Below, piece after piece: positions 9,301-17,476 of a stretch of 64,000 nucleotides of DNA. Positions within the stretch are counted from its first letter, which is position 1, and the number at the start of each line of letters is the position of its first letter. The notes beneath the pieces were generated by a model that saw only the letters and a list, made by a program, of their open reading frames with translations, was not told the DNA's origin and made no database searches. The stretch is from Bacillota bacterium. Its GTDB lineage: Bacteria > Bacillota > Clostridia > Lachnospirales > Lachnospiraceae. A program made the position numbers and the translations under genes. The stretch covers positions 21,749 through 85,748 of the forward strand of contig JAMPHT010000008.1 of assembly GCA_023663285.1 (NCBI GenBank), given 5' to 3'.

Positions 9301-9441
9301 GTCATCCACTAATATTATATCGATATTTTGATAAGTTTGAGCAACGATGCTCTCAACACAGTGTTCAATAAGCTCTCTTTTTACATTATATACAGGAACT
9401 ATAACCGCTACTTTCGGACAATTGTTCATAATTCGTTTCAA
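6337..9441 (-). CDS. GT2 glycosyltransferase fused to a HAD-like domain
   Basis: 1,034 residues in at least three parts. Residues 8-230 form a GT-A family 2 domain (VAVIVPVYNV, then FVDADDTIT holding the DxD metal site). Around residue 355 a HAD-type domain begins with SFDLFDTLI and closes with HIGDNWQSDV. The C-terminal third (from about residue 630, FAARDGFYLKRIFDLI) is the extension that often follows such HAD domains in polysaccharide loci. The start is TTG 9441, spaced well from AGGAGAG; an ATG four codons on is less well placed. It is coupled by ATGA to the pyruvyl transferase. Probable role: building a surface polysaccharide. Confidence 0.85.
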   Translation of the reverse strand: MKRIMNNCPKVAVIVPVYNVKRELIEHCVESIVAQTYQNIDIILVDDGNEEAYEAFLKELKEKDRRIAVIRHDQNRGLYQARLTGVSMSNSKYIAFVDADDTITIDWIRILVMNAEKNHSDIVMGRTICMDENNWKYVFNSNYSLCTRQMLEEKEIIDFFMKDCGLDFSIHTVWNKLYSRTLWERAWRDLREDSRHLVMTEDILFSCILFFYAQRMSFSNHDGYLYYRNSDSATLSGDSGDKYKKNIEDLIYVFQSVKCFMEKQGIFDEYKCFYEEWRDRYFRFWSPIFETNYRNDAEALKLRDKFLDAFEKKEYEYARAEDGYFEQKKTEWNCALEEIKRAVASQECIAVSFDLFDTLIMRPVLYPEDVYEIALSEIDIYPYDAKIITKYRRLAEEQVRRSINKRFPQYEDVTLGEIYEEMEERYNVDKALCERLKRKEIETELEFSVKRQTGEELYELACALGKEIFVISDMYLEMADIENVLHQNNYTGYSKVYLSSEERLLKSTGHLFDLFLSETGFEGINVVHIGDNWQSDVIIPADKGIKSFFLPKTKDILFNYLGDAYTGNGIGAAIGNSGSIVDYSRYFDSLAVRCLFAVAANTMFDNPFVSFNADSDYNGDPYFLGCVPVGMHMYGIAMWLLEQVRYADYEKVHFAARDGFYLKRIFDLINKSAAGTDAKSNYLYISRKALIPVEICEANFVDRILASCVFSANTPQTIIDRYNFVLKPLTEELAAEYKAAGFLLGKRFQNEDEFAVFIKVLKAQQFSEKKAKISFELCRKYLAGNIGKNDLIFDLGYSGRLHQYVVEAIGENVAGAYVNIAGYDALRRIEKKSLDIRSYYNFVPSMEGIINEYIFSDRNPSCVGYSENENGVIPLFEDKMKDYIGDYVVNEINRGACKFTEEFLKFFGKRRDIIKFQPMDASVLYENFLVMPKRFDENIFDCCMIEDEFFGGIKQKPLNEQWDWQRDDQKTNKVQTAQEQAVYAGQDLNYEVYLKNVHKRNLIVKGLYWFCVDKSFFKKRLSEHLKKGSGEENT

Positions 9442-9483
9442 CTTCTCTCCTCTGAAATTCCCTACACTGCTTGTTTCCTCAAA

Positions 9484-9681
9484 TCACCCGTTTTCAAACA
9501 ATTCTTCTACAGGCAATTCTTCCTCCAGATATTCTTTTATGAGAATGGCTTCATCTAAAGTAAACTTAGACTTTCCTGATATTTTTGAGAGAATTTTTCC
9601 ATAGCTTACATTTATGCCTTCTGCAAGCTGTTTTTTGCTAATACCCTTATATGCAAGCCTTGATTCCAATAATTTGTACAT
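9484..9681 (-). CDS. Small HTH (XRE-like) regulator
   Basis: 66 residues from the ATG at 9681 (AAAGGAAGAG upstream). A single helix-turn-helix spans KGISKKQLAEGINVSYGKIL and ends in an acidic tail. It lies 42 bases upstream of the GT2-HAD gene on the same strand and may regulate it and itself. Two operator-like repeats lie in its promoter. Confidence 0.75.
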   Translation of the reverse strand: MYKLLESRLAYKGISKKQLAEGINVSYGKILSKISGKSKFTLDEAILIKEYLEEELPVEELFENG

Positions 9682-9716
9682 TTTATCTCTTCCTTTAGTA
9701 ATTATTCCCTCTTGCA

Positions 9717-9732
9717 AAACGGTTTGTCGTTT
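9717..9732. promoter_or_regulatory. Operator-like repeat 1
   Basis: AAACGGTTTGTCGTTT has inverted AAACG/CGTTT arms and shares ACGGTTTG with the site at 9749. It lies just downstream of the minus-strand -10 box. Confidence 0.5.
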
Positions 9733-9742
9733 CTATTGTATA

Positions 9743-9771
9743 ATTTTAACACGGTTTGCTGTGTTTTTCAA
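9743..9771 (-). promoter_or_regulatory. Promoter of the small XRE gene and probably the GT2-HAD operon
   Basis: Minus strand TTGAAA, 17 bases, TAAAAT. The spacer is filled by operator-like repeat 2. Confidence 0.55.
9749..9764. promoter_or_regulatory. Operator-like repeat 2
   Basis: ACACGGTTTGCTGTGT has ACAC/GTGT arms around the same ACGGTTTG core and sits exactly between -35 and -10. Confidence 0.5.
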
Positions 9772-9811
9772 TATTATTTTAAAATGCAACACGACATAGT
9801 ATTTTTCAGCA

Positions 9812-9840
9812 TTGCTTTCTTATTATCAAAATGCTATTAT
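9812..9840 (+). promoter_or_regulatory. Promoter of the HTH gene at 9884
   Basis: TTGCTT, 17 bases, TATTAT. Confidence 0.5.
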
Positions 9841-9883
9841 AGTACATAGGATTTTCCTCACTGCTTAAGGGAGCGCGATTATT

Positions 9884-10222
9884 TTGACAAGAGAACAATA
9901 TTTGAAAAATCTCATTAAGAAAAATGGCTTTACGATAAAAGATTATGCTAAAAAGATAGATATGCCTTATTCAACTTTACTGACTATGTTAAATGAAGAA
10001 AAAATTGGCAATGCAGCAGTAGATAGCGTAATAAGAATATGCCAGGGGCTAAATATCACCATACAGGATTTACAATCTGTACAAAATCCTAATAACTCTC
10101 CGCCTCATCATCTAATATTATCCCAACACGAAAAACTGTTGATCAGCAATTATCGCAAGAAGAAAAATTTGCAAAAAGCAATTGATATATTATTGCTTTC
10201 AGATGCAAATGACGCCACATAA
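9884..10222 (+). CDS. XRE-family helix-turn-helix protein
   Basis: 112 residues from a TTG start (9884) preceded by AAGGGAG. The N-terminal HTH (residues 8-65) contains FTIKDYAKKIDMPYSTLLTM and RICQGLNITIQDL. The basic C-terminal part (ISNYRKKKNLQKAIDILL) resembles the helical tail of small Firmicute repressors. It is divergent from the small XRE gene at 9681. Target unknown. Confidence 0.8.
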   Translation: MTREQYLKNLIKKNGFTIKDYAKKIDMPYSTLLTMLNEEKIGNAAVDSVIRICQGLNITIQDLQSVQNPNNSPPHHLILSQHEKLLISNYRKKKNLQKAIDILLLSDANDAT

Positions 10223-10264
10223 ATTGCCGCTTTCACGATTATTAAACCGTAAAAGCGGCAATTT
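10221..10264. terminator. Bidirectional terminator
   Basis: A 13-bp stem AAATTGCCGCTTT/AAAGCGGCAATTT between the converging HTH and chemotaxis genes. Confidence 0.75.
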
Positions 10265-10288
10265 GATTTCATCATAGCTATGCTTTGC

Positions 10289-12034
10289 TTACACCTTCTT
10301 GAATCTCTCCACCTCGTCAGACAGCATCTGGGAGATATTTTTACTGTTCTCCGTCTCAGACTGGATCTGGTTGATGGCTTCCACCAGGCTGACCGCGTTG
10401 TCCGCCACGCTGGTCACTCCCTTTGCGCTCTCGTCGACCGCAAGGGAAATATCGCTGATTCCGGTATTCATAGCCTGCATGGTCTCCTCGATCTCGCCCG
10501 CATTGCTTGCAAACTCATTCAAGATCTCATTGACGCTCTCCGCATCCTGTTGATACTGATCTACCACCTCCACAAAGGTGTCATAGTCCTTCATGACCTT
10601 GGTATCGATAAACTTCAGCATTGCCTCGGCATTGGCTGCAAGCCGCTCCACAGCCTCGGTGACCGTGGCGCTGATGCTCTGGATATTGCTTGCGGTAGAT
10701 GCGCTGCTGTCCGCCAGGCCTCTGATCTCATCCGCCACCACAGCAAAGCCTCTGCCAGCGTCTCCCGCTCTCGCCGCCTCGATAGAGGCGTTCAGGGACA
10801 GCAGGTTGGTCTGGCTGGAGATCCCCAGAATATCCTGGGTCAGTTCGTTGATCTTCTCCACGCTGCGGCTGTCCGCCAGAGCCGCATTCAAGGTCTCTCT
10901 GATGCGCTCCACATTCTCCGCCGTCTCTTCCTTGCTCTCCAGGGTCTCCTTGTGCATTTCGTCCGCACGGTTCGTAATATCACGCACCAGCCGCACGCCG
11001 TCCTGCACGTAATTGTTCATCTGCTGGATCTCTGTCATGACCGCATCGCTGCCTGAGACGATCTGCCCCAGAGTAGCGGAGATCTCCTCCATGCTTGCCG
11101 CCATCTCCTCCATTGCCGCAGACACGCTGCCCGCGTTCTCATTGGAGGTTCCCACCTCATTATTGATCTTGACAGCTGAGTTTTTAAGATTCTCCGACTC
11201 CGTTTTCAGCTTGCGCATGATGAGCTGCAGCTGCTCGATAAAGTTGTTGACTCCCACCGCCATCTGGCCGATCTCATCCCCGGAGATGATTGCGATACGT
11301 TCCGTCAGGTCGCCCTCGTCGTTTTCGATCTTCCGCACGATGTCATCCACCTGCTTCCGGGACTTCTTCGCAGGACCTGCCACCGTTTTCGCCACGATCA
11401 GTATCCCCGCCAGGGAGCAGGCTATGATCAAGCCGCACATCACCATATCAAAGGCACGAGTGCCGGAAGTTTTTATTGTGGTCCGCTCCATGATGTAGCG
11501 GCAGTATGTATCCATCTCCCCGGCAAACTCGTCCTTCTTCTCCATCATGTCATTGATATAGCCGGTGAGCTGTGCCGCTTCCTCGGTAAAGGTAGCCCGG
11601 TCAAATGCCTCCACTGCCGCAATCAGCCGCTCCGCGCAGACCACCAGTTCGGAGACCGACAACAGATAGGTGTTAGCTGCCGCTGTCAGGGTCTCATCCC
11701 CTGTGCCTTCCGCAAGGTTACGCACCTCCGCACCGTAGGTCTGTACCTCTTCCGTAGCTTTTTTCAGGCTGGAACGATAGAACTCGGAGGCTTCTCCCGT
11801 CTGCTCATAGTGGAGCAGGGAGGAATACATCTGCATCTTCTGGACAGACGCCTCCAGCTGTCCGCTGGCACGTTCCATTCCAAGGCAGTTTTCCCCAATC
11901 ACCCCATTATAATTTCCGATGATCCCCAGCGCACTGATATCACTTATGACCGTAAACACGATAACGACCGCCATTATCGCCATAGTGCTGAAAACCTTTA
12001 CGCCAATGCTGCTCTTTTTTACTTTTTTTGCCAT
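10289..12034 (-). CDS. Methyl-accepting chemotaxis protein
   Basis: 581 residues. The first membrane segment is at about residues 14-36. A roughly 160-residue extracytoplasmic four-helix-type sensor follows ([19 protein letters not shown] is typical of 4HB_MCP). The second membrane segment ([17 protein letters not shown]) is near residue 205. Then come a HAMP domain and a signalling domain whose hairpin tip reads [20 protein letters not shown]. Ligand unknown. It sends ligand occupancy to CheA/CheW at the membrane. No che genes are in the window. Confidence 0.95.
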   Translation of the reverse strand: MAKKVKKSSIGVKVFSTMAIMAVVIVFTVISDISALGIIGNYNGVIGENCLGMERASGQLEASVQKMQMYSSLLHYEQTGEASEFYRSSLKKATEEVQTYGAEVRNLAEGTGDETLTAAANTYLLSVSELVVCAERLIAAVEAFDRATFTEEAAQLTGYINDMMEKKDEFAGEMDTYCRYIMERTTIKTSGTRAFDMVMCGLIIACSLAGILIVAKTVAGPAKKSRKQVDDIVRKIENDEGDLTERIAIISGDEIGQMAVGVNNFIEQLQLIMRKLKTESENLKNSAVKINNEVGTSNENAGSVSAAMEEMAASMEEISATLGQIVSGSDAVMTEIQQMNNYVQDGVRLVRDITNRADEMHKETLESKEETAENVERIRETLNAALADSRSVEKINELTQDILGISSQTNLLSLNASIEAARAGDAGRGFAVVADEIRGLADSSASTASNIQSISATVTEAVERLAANAEAMLKFIDTKVMKDYDTFVEVVDQYQQDAESVNEILNEFASNAGEIEETMQAMNTGISDISLAVDESAKGVTSVADNAVSLVEAINQIQSETENSKNISQMLSDEVERFKKV

Positions 12035-12133
12035 ATGATCTCCCCTCTTTTTTCAGCCGGGTCGTCAAATTTCACGAAGCCAAACGCCCTATAGGTTAAA
12101 TTATACAACTATTTTCAGGAAAAGGATAGTATT

Positions 12134-14419
12134 TTATTTACTTTTCTGAAGTTTTTTTGATTGCCTCCTTTTAAAGCCGAATACCGCCAGACCCGCCAGC
12201 GTAAGCAGACTGGCCGCTTCCGCCATCCGCCAGTACAGGGGACTTACAAATTTTACCTCTATCTTTCCGGAGAAAAAAGCCGGCAGGATCACCCTGAGTT
12301 GGTTATTCTGGTTATAGGTGATGTCCAGCCGCTCACCGGAATCCACGACATACGCCTGATAACCCTTATACAGCAGCAGGGGCATATCCACATAGCCCTG
12401 CTTGGATCCGCTGTTGATACAGCGGGCTGTAATATGGAGGTTCTCCTTGACATAAGAGCTGATCGATACAGCATCCGAAGGGCGAGGCCTGTCAAAGGTC
12501 AGCAGCGTATCATCCGTGCCCTGGATCACATATTCCGCGCCGGATATATAGCCAAAGCCGATTGCCTCCTCCGTATATACCTTAGGACGTTCAATGGTTT
12601 TATTTGCACCCTCCAGCAGATAACAGGCAGAAACCACTGACAAAAGCATGATCCCTATCACAACATGATTTCCCATCTTTCCCAAGTAATGCTTTCTCTC
12701 TTTGAAGCAATAGCCCATGACCGTCACAAGCAGGCAGGTTCCCCAGCCCAGGAACCGATAAGGGACCTGCAGGCTGCTGATAAGTGATGCGGGTAGGGAG
12801 CCAAGCGCCTGGAGCCTGTCCCAGGGAAAGACCTGGAGACTGAACAACAGCAGAATCCCTGACAGAACCGCAGAAACCTTCACAAACCGAGTCAGGGGGC
12901 TTTTATCCTTCAGCCTGCCGCTAAACCATAAAATCAGGAAAAGCACCAGCCCTGCCGTTAGGATCACACTGCAGCCGTAGGGGTCGCTGTTTGTCATGCC
13001 AGCACCCGATAATGCAGAATTCTCCGGCATCTTGTAAAACAACCCCAGAAGCTGCCCCAAAAATAGGCCCCGCTCCTGTATGGTCCTTCCTGACACATAC
13101 TTTATATGCACATCCTGAGTCAGATAATAGTCCACAAAGGGCACCAGATACCACAGGCTCAGCAGCACCGCCCCCCCCGCTCCCTTCAGCAGCGTAAGAA
13201 AAGCATCCTTCCTAAACACCCGGCGGATATAAGCCAGACAGAAAAGGAAGGTTACCAGCGCCGTGATCTCACTGGTCAGCACATGGGTCTGAAACAGTCC
13301 CGCGTAGCCCAGGGCAATGTGAAGCCAGACTCCGCGCCCAAGCTTCTCCTGCTCAGACACTGAAAACACCTCATACAGCCCCAGCAGGATCAGGGGAAGA
13401 AAAATCTGGGCAGTGCTCTCCCCCAGCACCCCCACCATAATAAATCTGTACAGCCTGAAGGTGGACAGCGTATACAGTGCGCTGCAGCAGATACCGATCT
13501 TATGATCCCGAAATATACGGCTGAAACTGTAATAAGCGACCCATGCGGTGAGGGCGTTCACCCCAACCGCAAAAATCTGATAGCTTATCCCCAGCGGGAA
13601 TCCCAAAAGACGGAGCAAAGCCGGAAAGATCAACAGCAGATCACAGTAAAATATCGGGGCTGCATACCCCTGCCCATAGAGCCAGCGGGGCGCAATGCGG
13701 ACAGGGAACTGTCCTGATGTCACCCCGGCGCTCACCGACTCTATGCGGTGAAAATGATACCCCAGATCCGCCCCCATGCTGACGCCGTCCAGCAACAGCG
13801 GGGTACTTGACAGCAGCACTACCGTCGTCAGGCAGAAAAAGACACTTTTTGCTCTGACAGATACGCCGTACTGCTTCTGATGAACAGAAAATGCCATGCA
13901 GCCGATAATACAGATGCCGCAGAACAAAATGATCGTGAGCAGCATCGTCCACAGCCCGTTGGTCTCCACGATTCTCAGCCCGCCAGCCACAAAAGTACTG
14001 CCTTCTTCCAGTCTCACAGAGACGGTCAGGGTATCCGTAGATTCAAAGAGCCAGATAGTATAATCCGTAACGGACAAATTGGAATACAAGACGTCATAGT
14101 TCACCAGCAGACCGCCCGGATACACATACCCATCCTCCACCTGGCAAAAAGACCGGCCATCTGTATCCGTGGTATAGGATAATTGAATGCGGTATACCCC
14201 CGGAGACAGGGAGATATTCTCATAAACAGGAATATTTCCGCCATTTTCTGCAGAAAAAAGATTTCCCGCCTCTTCGAAGGTATAGATATGATTTGGAAGC
14301 AGGATCCGCACAATGCAAAACAACGACAGGACAAGCGTCACCGCTGCCGTACAGATGAAGCTTTTGCGGCGCACCAGGCAAAAGAATACTGTTTTCAAAC
14401 GATGGTTGTTTTCGTTCAT
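12134..14419 (-). CDS. PTPS-related multi-membrane protein (GT-C-like)
   Basis: 761 residues from the ATG at 14419, which overlaps the stop of the upstream gene by ATGA; a longer frame from 14614 would overlap it by 199 bases and is rejected. After a first membrane helix there is a beta-rich ectodomain, then about ten membrane helices with the motif RWLYGQGYAAPIFYCDLLL, followed by a C-terminal extracellular segment and a last helix with basic tail. This layout matches the '6-pyruvoyl-tetrahydropterin synthase related' membrane family (PTPS_related), thought to be GT-C-type polysaccharide or lipid-linked sugar transferases. The paralogue at 17477 shares the plan. Confidence 0.8.
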   Translation of the reverse strand: MNENNHRLKTVFFCLVRRKSFICTAAVTLVLSLFCIVRILLPNHIYTFEEAGNLFSAENGGNIPVYENISLSPGVYRIQLSYTTDTDGRSFCQVEDGYVYPGGLLVNYDVLYSNLSVTDYTIWLFESTDTLTVSVRLEEGSTFVAGGLRIVETNGLWTMLLTIILFCGICIIGCMAFSVHQKQYGVSVRAKSVFFCLTTVVLLSSTPLLLDGVSMGADLGYHFHRIESVSAGVTSGQFPVRIAPRWLYGQGYAAPIFYCDLLLIFPALLRLLGFPLGISYQIFAVGVNALTAWVAYYSFSRIFRDHKIGICCSALYTLSTFRLYRFIMVGVLGESTAQIFLPLILLGLYEVFSVSEQEKLGRGVWLHIALGYAGLFQTHVLTSEITALVTFLFCLAYIRRVFRKDAFLTLLKGAGGAVLLSLWYLVPFVDYYLTQDVHIKYVSGRTIQERGLFLGQLLGLFYKMPENSALSGAGMTNSDPYGCSVILTAGLVLFLILWFSGRLKDKSPLTRFVKVSAVLSGILLLFSLQVFPWDRLQALGSLPASLISSLQVPYRFLGWGTCLLVTVMGYCFKERKHYLGKMGNHVVIGIMLLSVVSACYLLEGANKTIERPKVYTEEAIGFGYISGAEYVIQGTDDTLLTFDRPRPSDAVSISSYVKENLHITARCINSGSKQGYVDMPLLLYKGYQAYVVDSGERLDITYNQNNQLRVILPAFFSGKIEVKFVSPLYWRMAEAASLLTLAGLAVFGFKRRQSKKLQKSK

Positions 14420-16065
14420 AAATTTGAATCCTCCCCCGAAAGCAAATATCCGATACTTACCGGAAACCCATAAAACAGCACCAGATAATAACGTACCAGA
14501 GAAATCGGCCCAAGGAGTACAGTCATGCAATATAACAGCACCGGCAGCATCGCCGCAGTCAAAGGACGCCGCTTCCGATATATGGCAAATGTGATTGTAA
14601 ATATGGCCGCCCAAAGCATTGCACCTATGGAAAATAGCAGACGTATTATCGGCAGTTTCTGATAATACACCTCTGTCGCAAGCTTCTGATAAAACTGCAG
14701 CAATGCCGGCGCCTTTGTCTCACGATACCCTCCGGCGCACATACCCGTATCAAAATAAAATGTTTTCCCGGCATTCGGAGCATTATAGATCGACGTACCC
14801 GGATACCATGCCTGATAGGTGTTATCCAGAAAAGCCTGCACATATGTTCTGGGATACTGTACCCCCTTTTTTATCCATAACAGCAGATAGTCCGATTTAT
14901 GCGCTCTGACAATATCAAAGTTCAAGCTATTCTTTATATTGTCTGACAGAAATGGATCATACCCCCTCAGCCTTTCCGCAGAAATGACAGCATATATCAT
15001 TTCCAGTTCATCTTCCTCAAAGGCTTCCTCCCCGTGGTCATTATATACCCTTGCAAGCTGCTGCATGGGCACGGACAACATTTCAGCCGCACTTGCCTCT
15101 TCAGCGTCCAGTATCCGGATAAGCCCTCTGTTTACCGCCGTATAAATAAGTATTGTCATCCCAAACAGAAGAAATATCTGTCTACAGTATTTTCTGTACA
15201 GCAACAGCATAAAAGGAATCAGGCAGACCACCACGTAGATGCCGTTTTTTCTGAAAAGACACATAAGAAGCACCGTTCCCGCAAACCGTATCACCCTTCG
15301 TCCGGATGCAAAAAAGGCAGACATATCCCTGCACATATCATACAGGAAAATAACTGTCAGCTGTAGTAAAAGGGAAAAGATCGTGTCCTTTGTGGTGCTT
15401 ATGGCAAACATGGGAATCAGCGGGAAAAAACCATAATAACAGAACGCAGCCGCATAAAGCCACCGCCTGCCTGAATTTTTCAAAAGATAACAGCAGATAT
15501 AGGCAAAAGCCGCCGCACAGATAATCATCTGGATCATGCTATGCAAAGCAATACCATCATTTAAGTCTACACCGTGATGATATCCAAACGCAATGATCTT
15601 ACCCATAAACAGCGTATGCAAAAGAGGATGATGGGCAGAATAACGGACTGTATCATAAAGCGCCTGGGGCGTCTGTGAAAACGCATCATAATTATAAAAA
15701 CCCGGATAAGCCGCCAGAAAACACAACATCCAGCATCCCATCAGCAGAACTGTCGTCAGCGCCCATATCCCGACGAGCCTGCCACCGTATTCTTTCTTTT
15801 CCTGACTCTTTACACGTTCCAGCAACGTAAACAGCAGATACAGCAGTACGCTTCCTATTGCAAATTCTGTCGTTGCCAGCACAACGCATTGTATGCCGGA
15901 CAATACGCCTATCCTCTGAAAGAACGCAGATTGATGCACTGTGGTCCCATAATACATACTGATCTGGTAACCTGTGATCTGCATGGCAGTAAATAAAAAA
16001 GAGAATGCTGCCGCAAATATTCTTTTTCTTCTATTTCCATGGTATCCGTTTAACTCACTCCACAT
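14416..16065 (-). CDS. DUF6020 family membrane protein (GT-C-like)
   Basis: 549 residues with about eleven hydrophobic helices. Recognisable family sequence includes AAYPGFYNYDAFSQTPQ, YSAHHPLLHTLFMGKI and FAISTTKDTIFSLLLQL. DUF6020 proteins resemble GT-C glycosyltransferases or flippase partners in surface polysaccharide loci. It is followed by an ATGA overlap with the PTPS-related gene. The ribosome site is weak (GGAGGA 12 bases upstream). Confidence 0.8.
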   Translation of the reverse strand: MWSELNGYHGNRRKRIFAAAFSFLFTAMQITGYQISMYYGTTVHQSAFFQRIGVLSGIQCVVLATTEFAIGSVLLYLLFTLLERVKSQEKKEYGGRLVGIWALTTVLLMGCWMLCFLAAYPGFYNYDAFSQTPQALYDTVRYSAHHPLLHTLFMGKIIAFGYHHGVDLNDGIALHSMIQMIICAAAFAYICCYLLKNSGRRWLYAAAFCYYGFFPLIPMFAISTTKDTIFSLLLQLTVIFLYDMCRDMSAFFASGRRVIRFAGTVLLMCLFRKNGIYVVVCLIPFMLLLYRKYCRQIFLLFGMTILIYTAVNRGLIRILDAEEASAAEMLSVPMQQLARVYNDHGEEAFEEDELEMIYAVISAERLRGYDPFLSDNIKNSLNFDIVRAHKSDYLLLWIKKGVQYPRTYVQAFLDNTYQAWYPGTSIYNAPNAGKTFYFDTGMCAGGYRETKAPALLQFYQKLATEVYYQKLPIIRLLFSIGAMLWAAIFTITFAIYRKRRPLTAAMLPVLLYCMTVLLGPISLVRYYLVLFYGFPVSIGYLLSGEDSNL

Positions 16066-16197
16066 CCTGCATTTTAATCCTCCATGTCAGAGCAGTTTAC
16101 TGCGATCAGGGCATATCTGCGGCTCTGATGCAAATTGCCGATTGAAAAATAAGCTAGAAGCAAACGAGTTTACCGCCTGTGGACACGCCGCCGTGTA

Positions 16198-17403
16198 TCA
16201 CAGCGCCATCGGCAGCCTGCTGAAAATGTACATATTACACTGATAGATCGTGGTGCCCAGACACAGGATAAAAAGCACCGCCATGAGGAATACCTTCCCC
16301 GGCTTATCATTTTCCCGATACAGCCTGCCCATTGCCCTTCCGCAGGGGATCGTCAGCAAAAAGCAGGCAAGCTGTAGAAACAATCCCGGCGTCTGAAAGA
16401 GAGCCACCATTTTCAAAAATACCGGATGGACCCGCTGGACCAGATCCCAGGGGAAATACCGTAGCGAAAGGACCACCAGGAACATCCCTGCAAACAGACA
16501 GACCTTATCCCTTTTTTCCAGAAGGGATCTGCCGTTTACAAAGCGGATATATGCCATCAGCGCCAGCAGAAGCAGAAGTCCCGCTCCCGGACCGGGCTTG
16601 CCGTCCGCATAGATAAAGCAGCTAAACAGCTCCCCTATGGCATATCCCCTGGGCATGATACTGTCATAGGAGACATAGGCTGCAGACAGCGAAGAGTTCT
16701 CGCCACTGAACAGGAACTTCAGATAGTGCCTTAAGCCCGGCAGCGAAAGCACCAGGCCGCCCAGGACCGTGACAGGCAGAAAACCGTTTAATCTAATCAG
16801 TGCCGCCAGCAGTGTCAGTCCCGCGGCCACCGGAAAAACCGCCGCGTTTCCATAGCCTATGGCTGCCAGAAGCGCTATGGACAGCAGCATGAACCGGTAT
16901 CTTTTATTATCATCCAAAATATGAAGAATACTCCAGAGGTAATAGGGAAGCAGCATCCACACCACCGCCAGAGAAATATCCGCCCGGTCATAACACAGGT
17001 AGATCCTGACAGGCAGCGTCATATAGAGCAGAATACCGCACAGGGCCCCCGCCCTCCCAGGACACGCATACCGATAGAGCAGCACCGCGCCGCCAAGGCT
17101 TATTATCTGTATGCCAAAAAGCATAAGCACCCAGGTCCACTGCATACTGCCGTTTAGCTTATACATAAGCGCAGGCAAAAGCAAAAAAAGCTTGGAATTC
17201 AATGCCTGGGCAAAAAAACCGTTCTCCTGCGCATATTCCACTTCGGGAAATAAAGCGATCCTATTTACGGACAACTCCTGCAGCAGAGCGGTCCACTGTC
17301 TCACCATGCCTCCGTCCATGATATACATACAAAAGACAGGGATGGACGCAACGACAAGGATCAGCGCCAGCAAAGCGGCATATAACCTGTTCTCCTCTTT
17401 CAT
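16198..17403 (-). CDS. PTPS-related membrane protein, short form
   Basis: 401 residues, about ten membrane helices, similar in style to the neighbouring PTPS-related proteins (LRYFPWDLVQRVHPVFLKMVALFQTP matches the block LKYFPWD or VFPWD in both paralogues). It lacks the N-terminal and C-terminal ectodomains and is little more than half their length. Its ATG at 17403 would overlap by ATGA the restored reading frame of the 703-codon gene upstream. Function presumed in envelope glycan assembly. Confidence 0.65.
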   Translation of the reverse strand: MKEENRLYAALLALILVVASIPVFCMYIMDGGMVRQWTALLQELSVNRIALFPEVEYAQENGFFAQALNSKLFLLLPALMYKLNGSMQWTWVLMLFGIQIISLGGAVLLYRYACPGRAGALCGILLYMTLPVRIYLCYDRADISLAVVWMLLPYYLWSILHILDDNKRYRFMLLSIALLAAIGYGNAAVFPVAAGLTLLAALIRLNGFLPVTVLGGLVLSLPGLRHYLKFLFSGENSSLSAAYVSYDSIMPRGYAIGELFSCFIYADGKPGPGAGLLLLLALMAYIRFVNGRSLLEKRDKVCLFAGMFLVVLSLRYFPWDLVQRVHPVFLKMVALFQTPGLFLQLACFLLTIPCGRAMGRLYRENDKPGKVFLMAVLFILCLGTTIYQCNMYIFSRLPMAL

Positions 17404-17476
17404 ATCACATCAACCATACCTTTCCGCCGCCAGGCACACTTCTTAAGCAGCATAACTCCCGCCAGCCCCAATATGC

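Noticed and set aside
14416-14614. Longer start of the 761-residue PTPS-related gene at 14614
   Set aside because: It would overlap the DUF6020 gene by 199 bases; the ATGA junction at 14416-14419 is far more likely.
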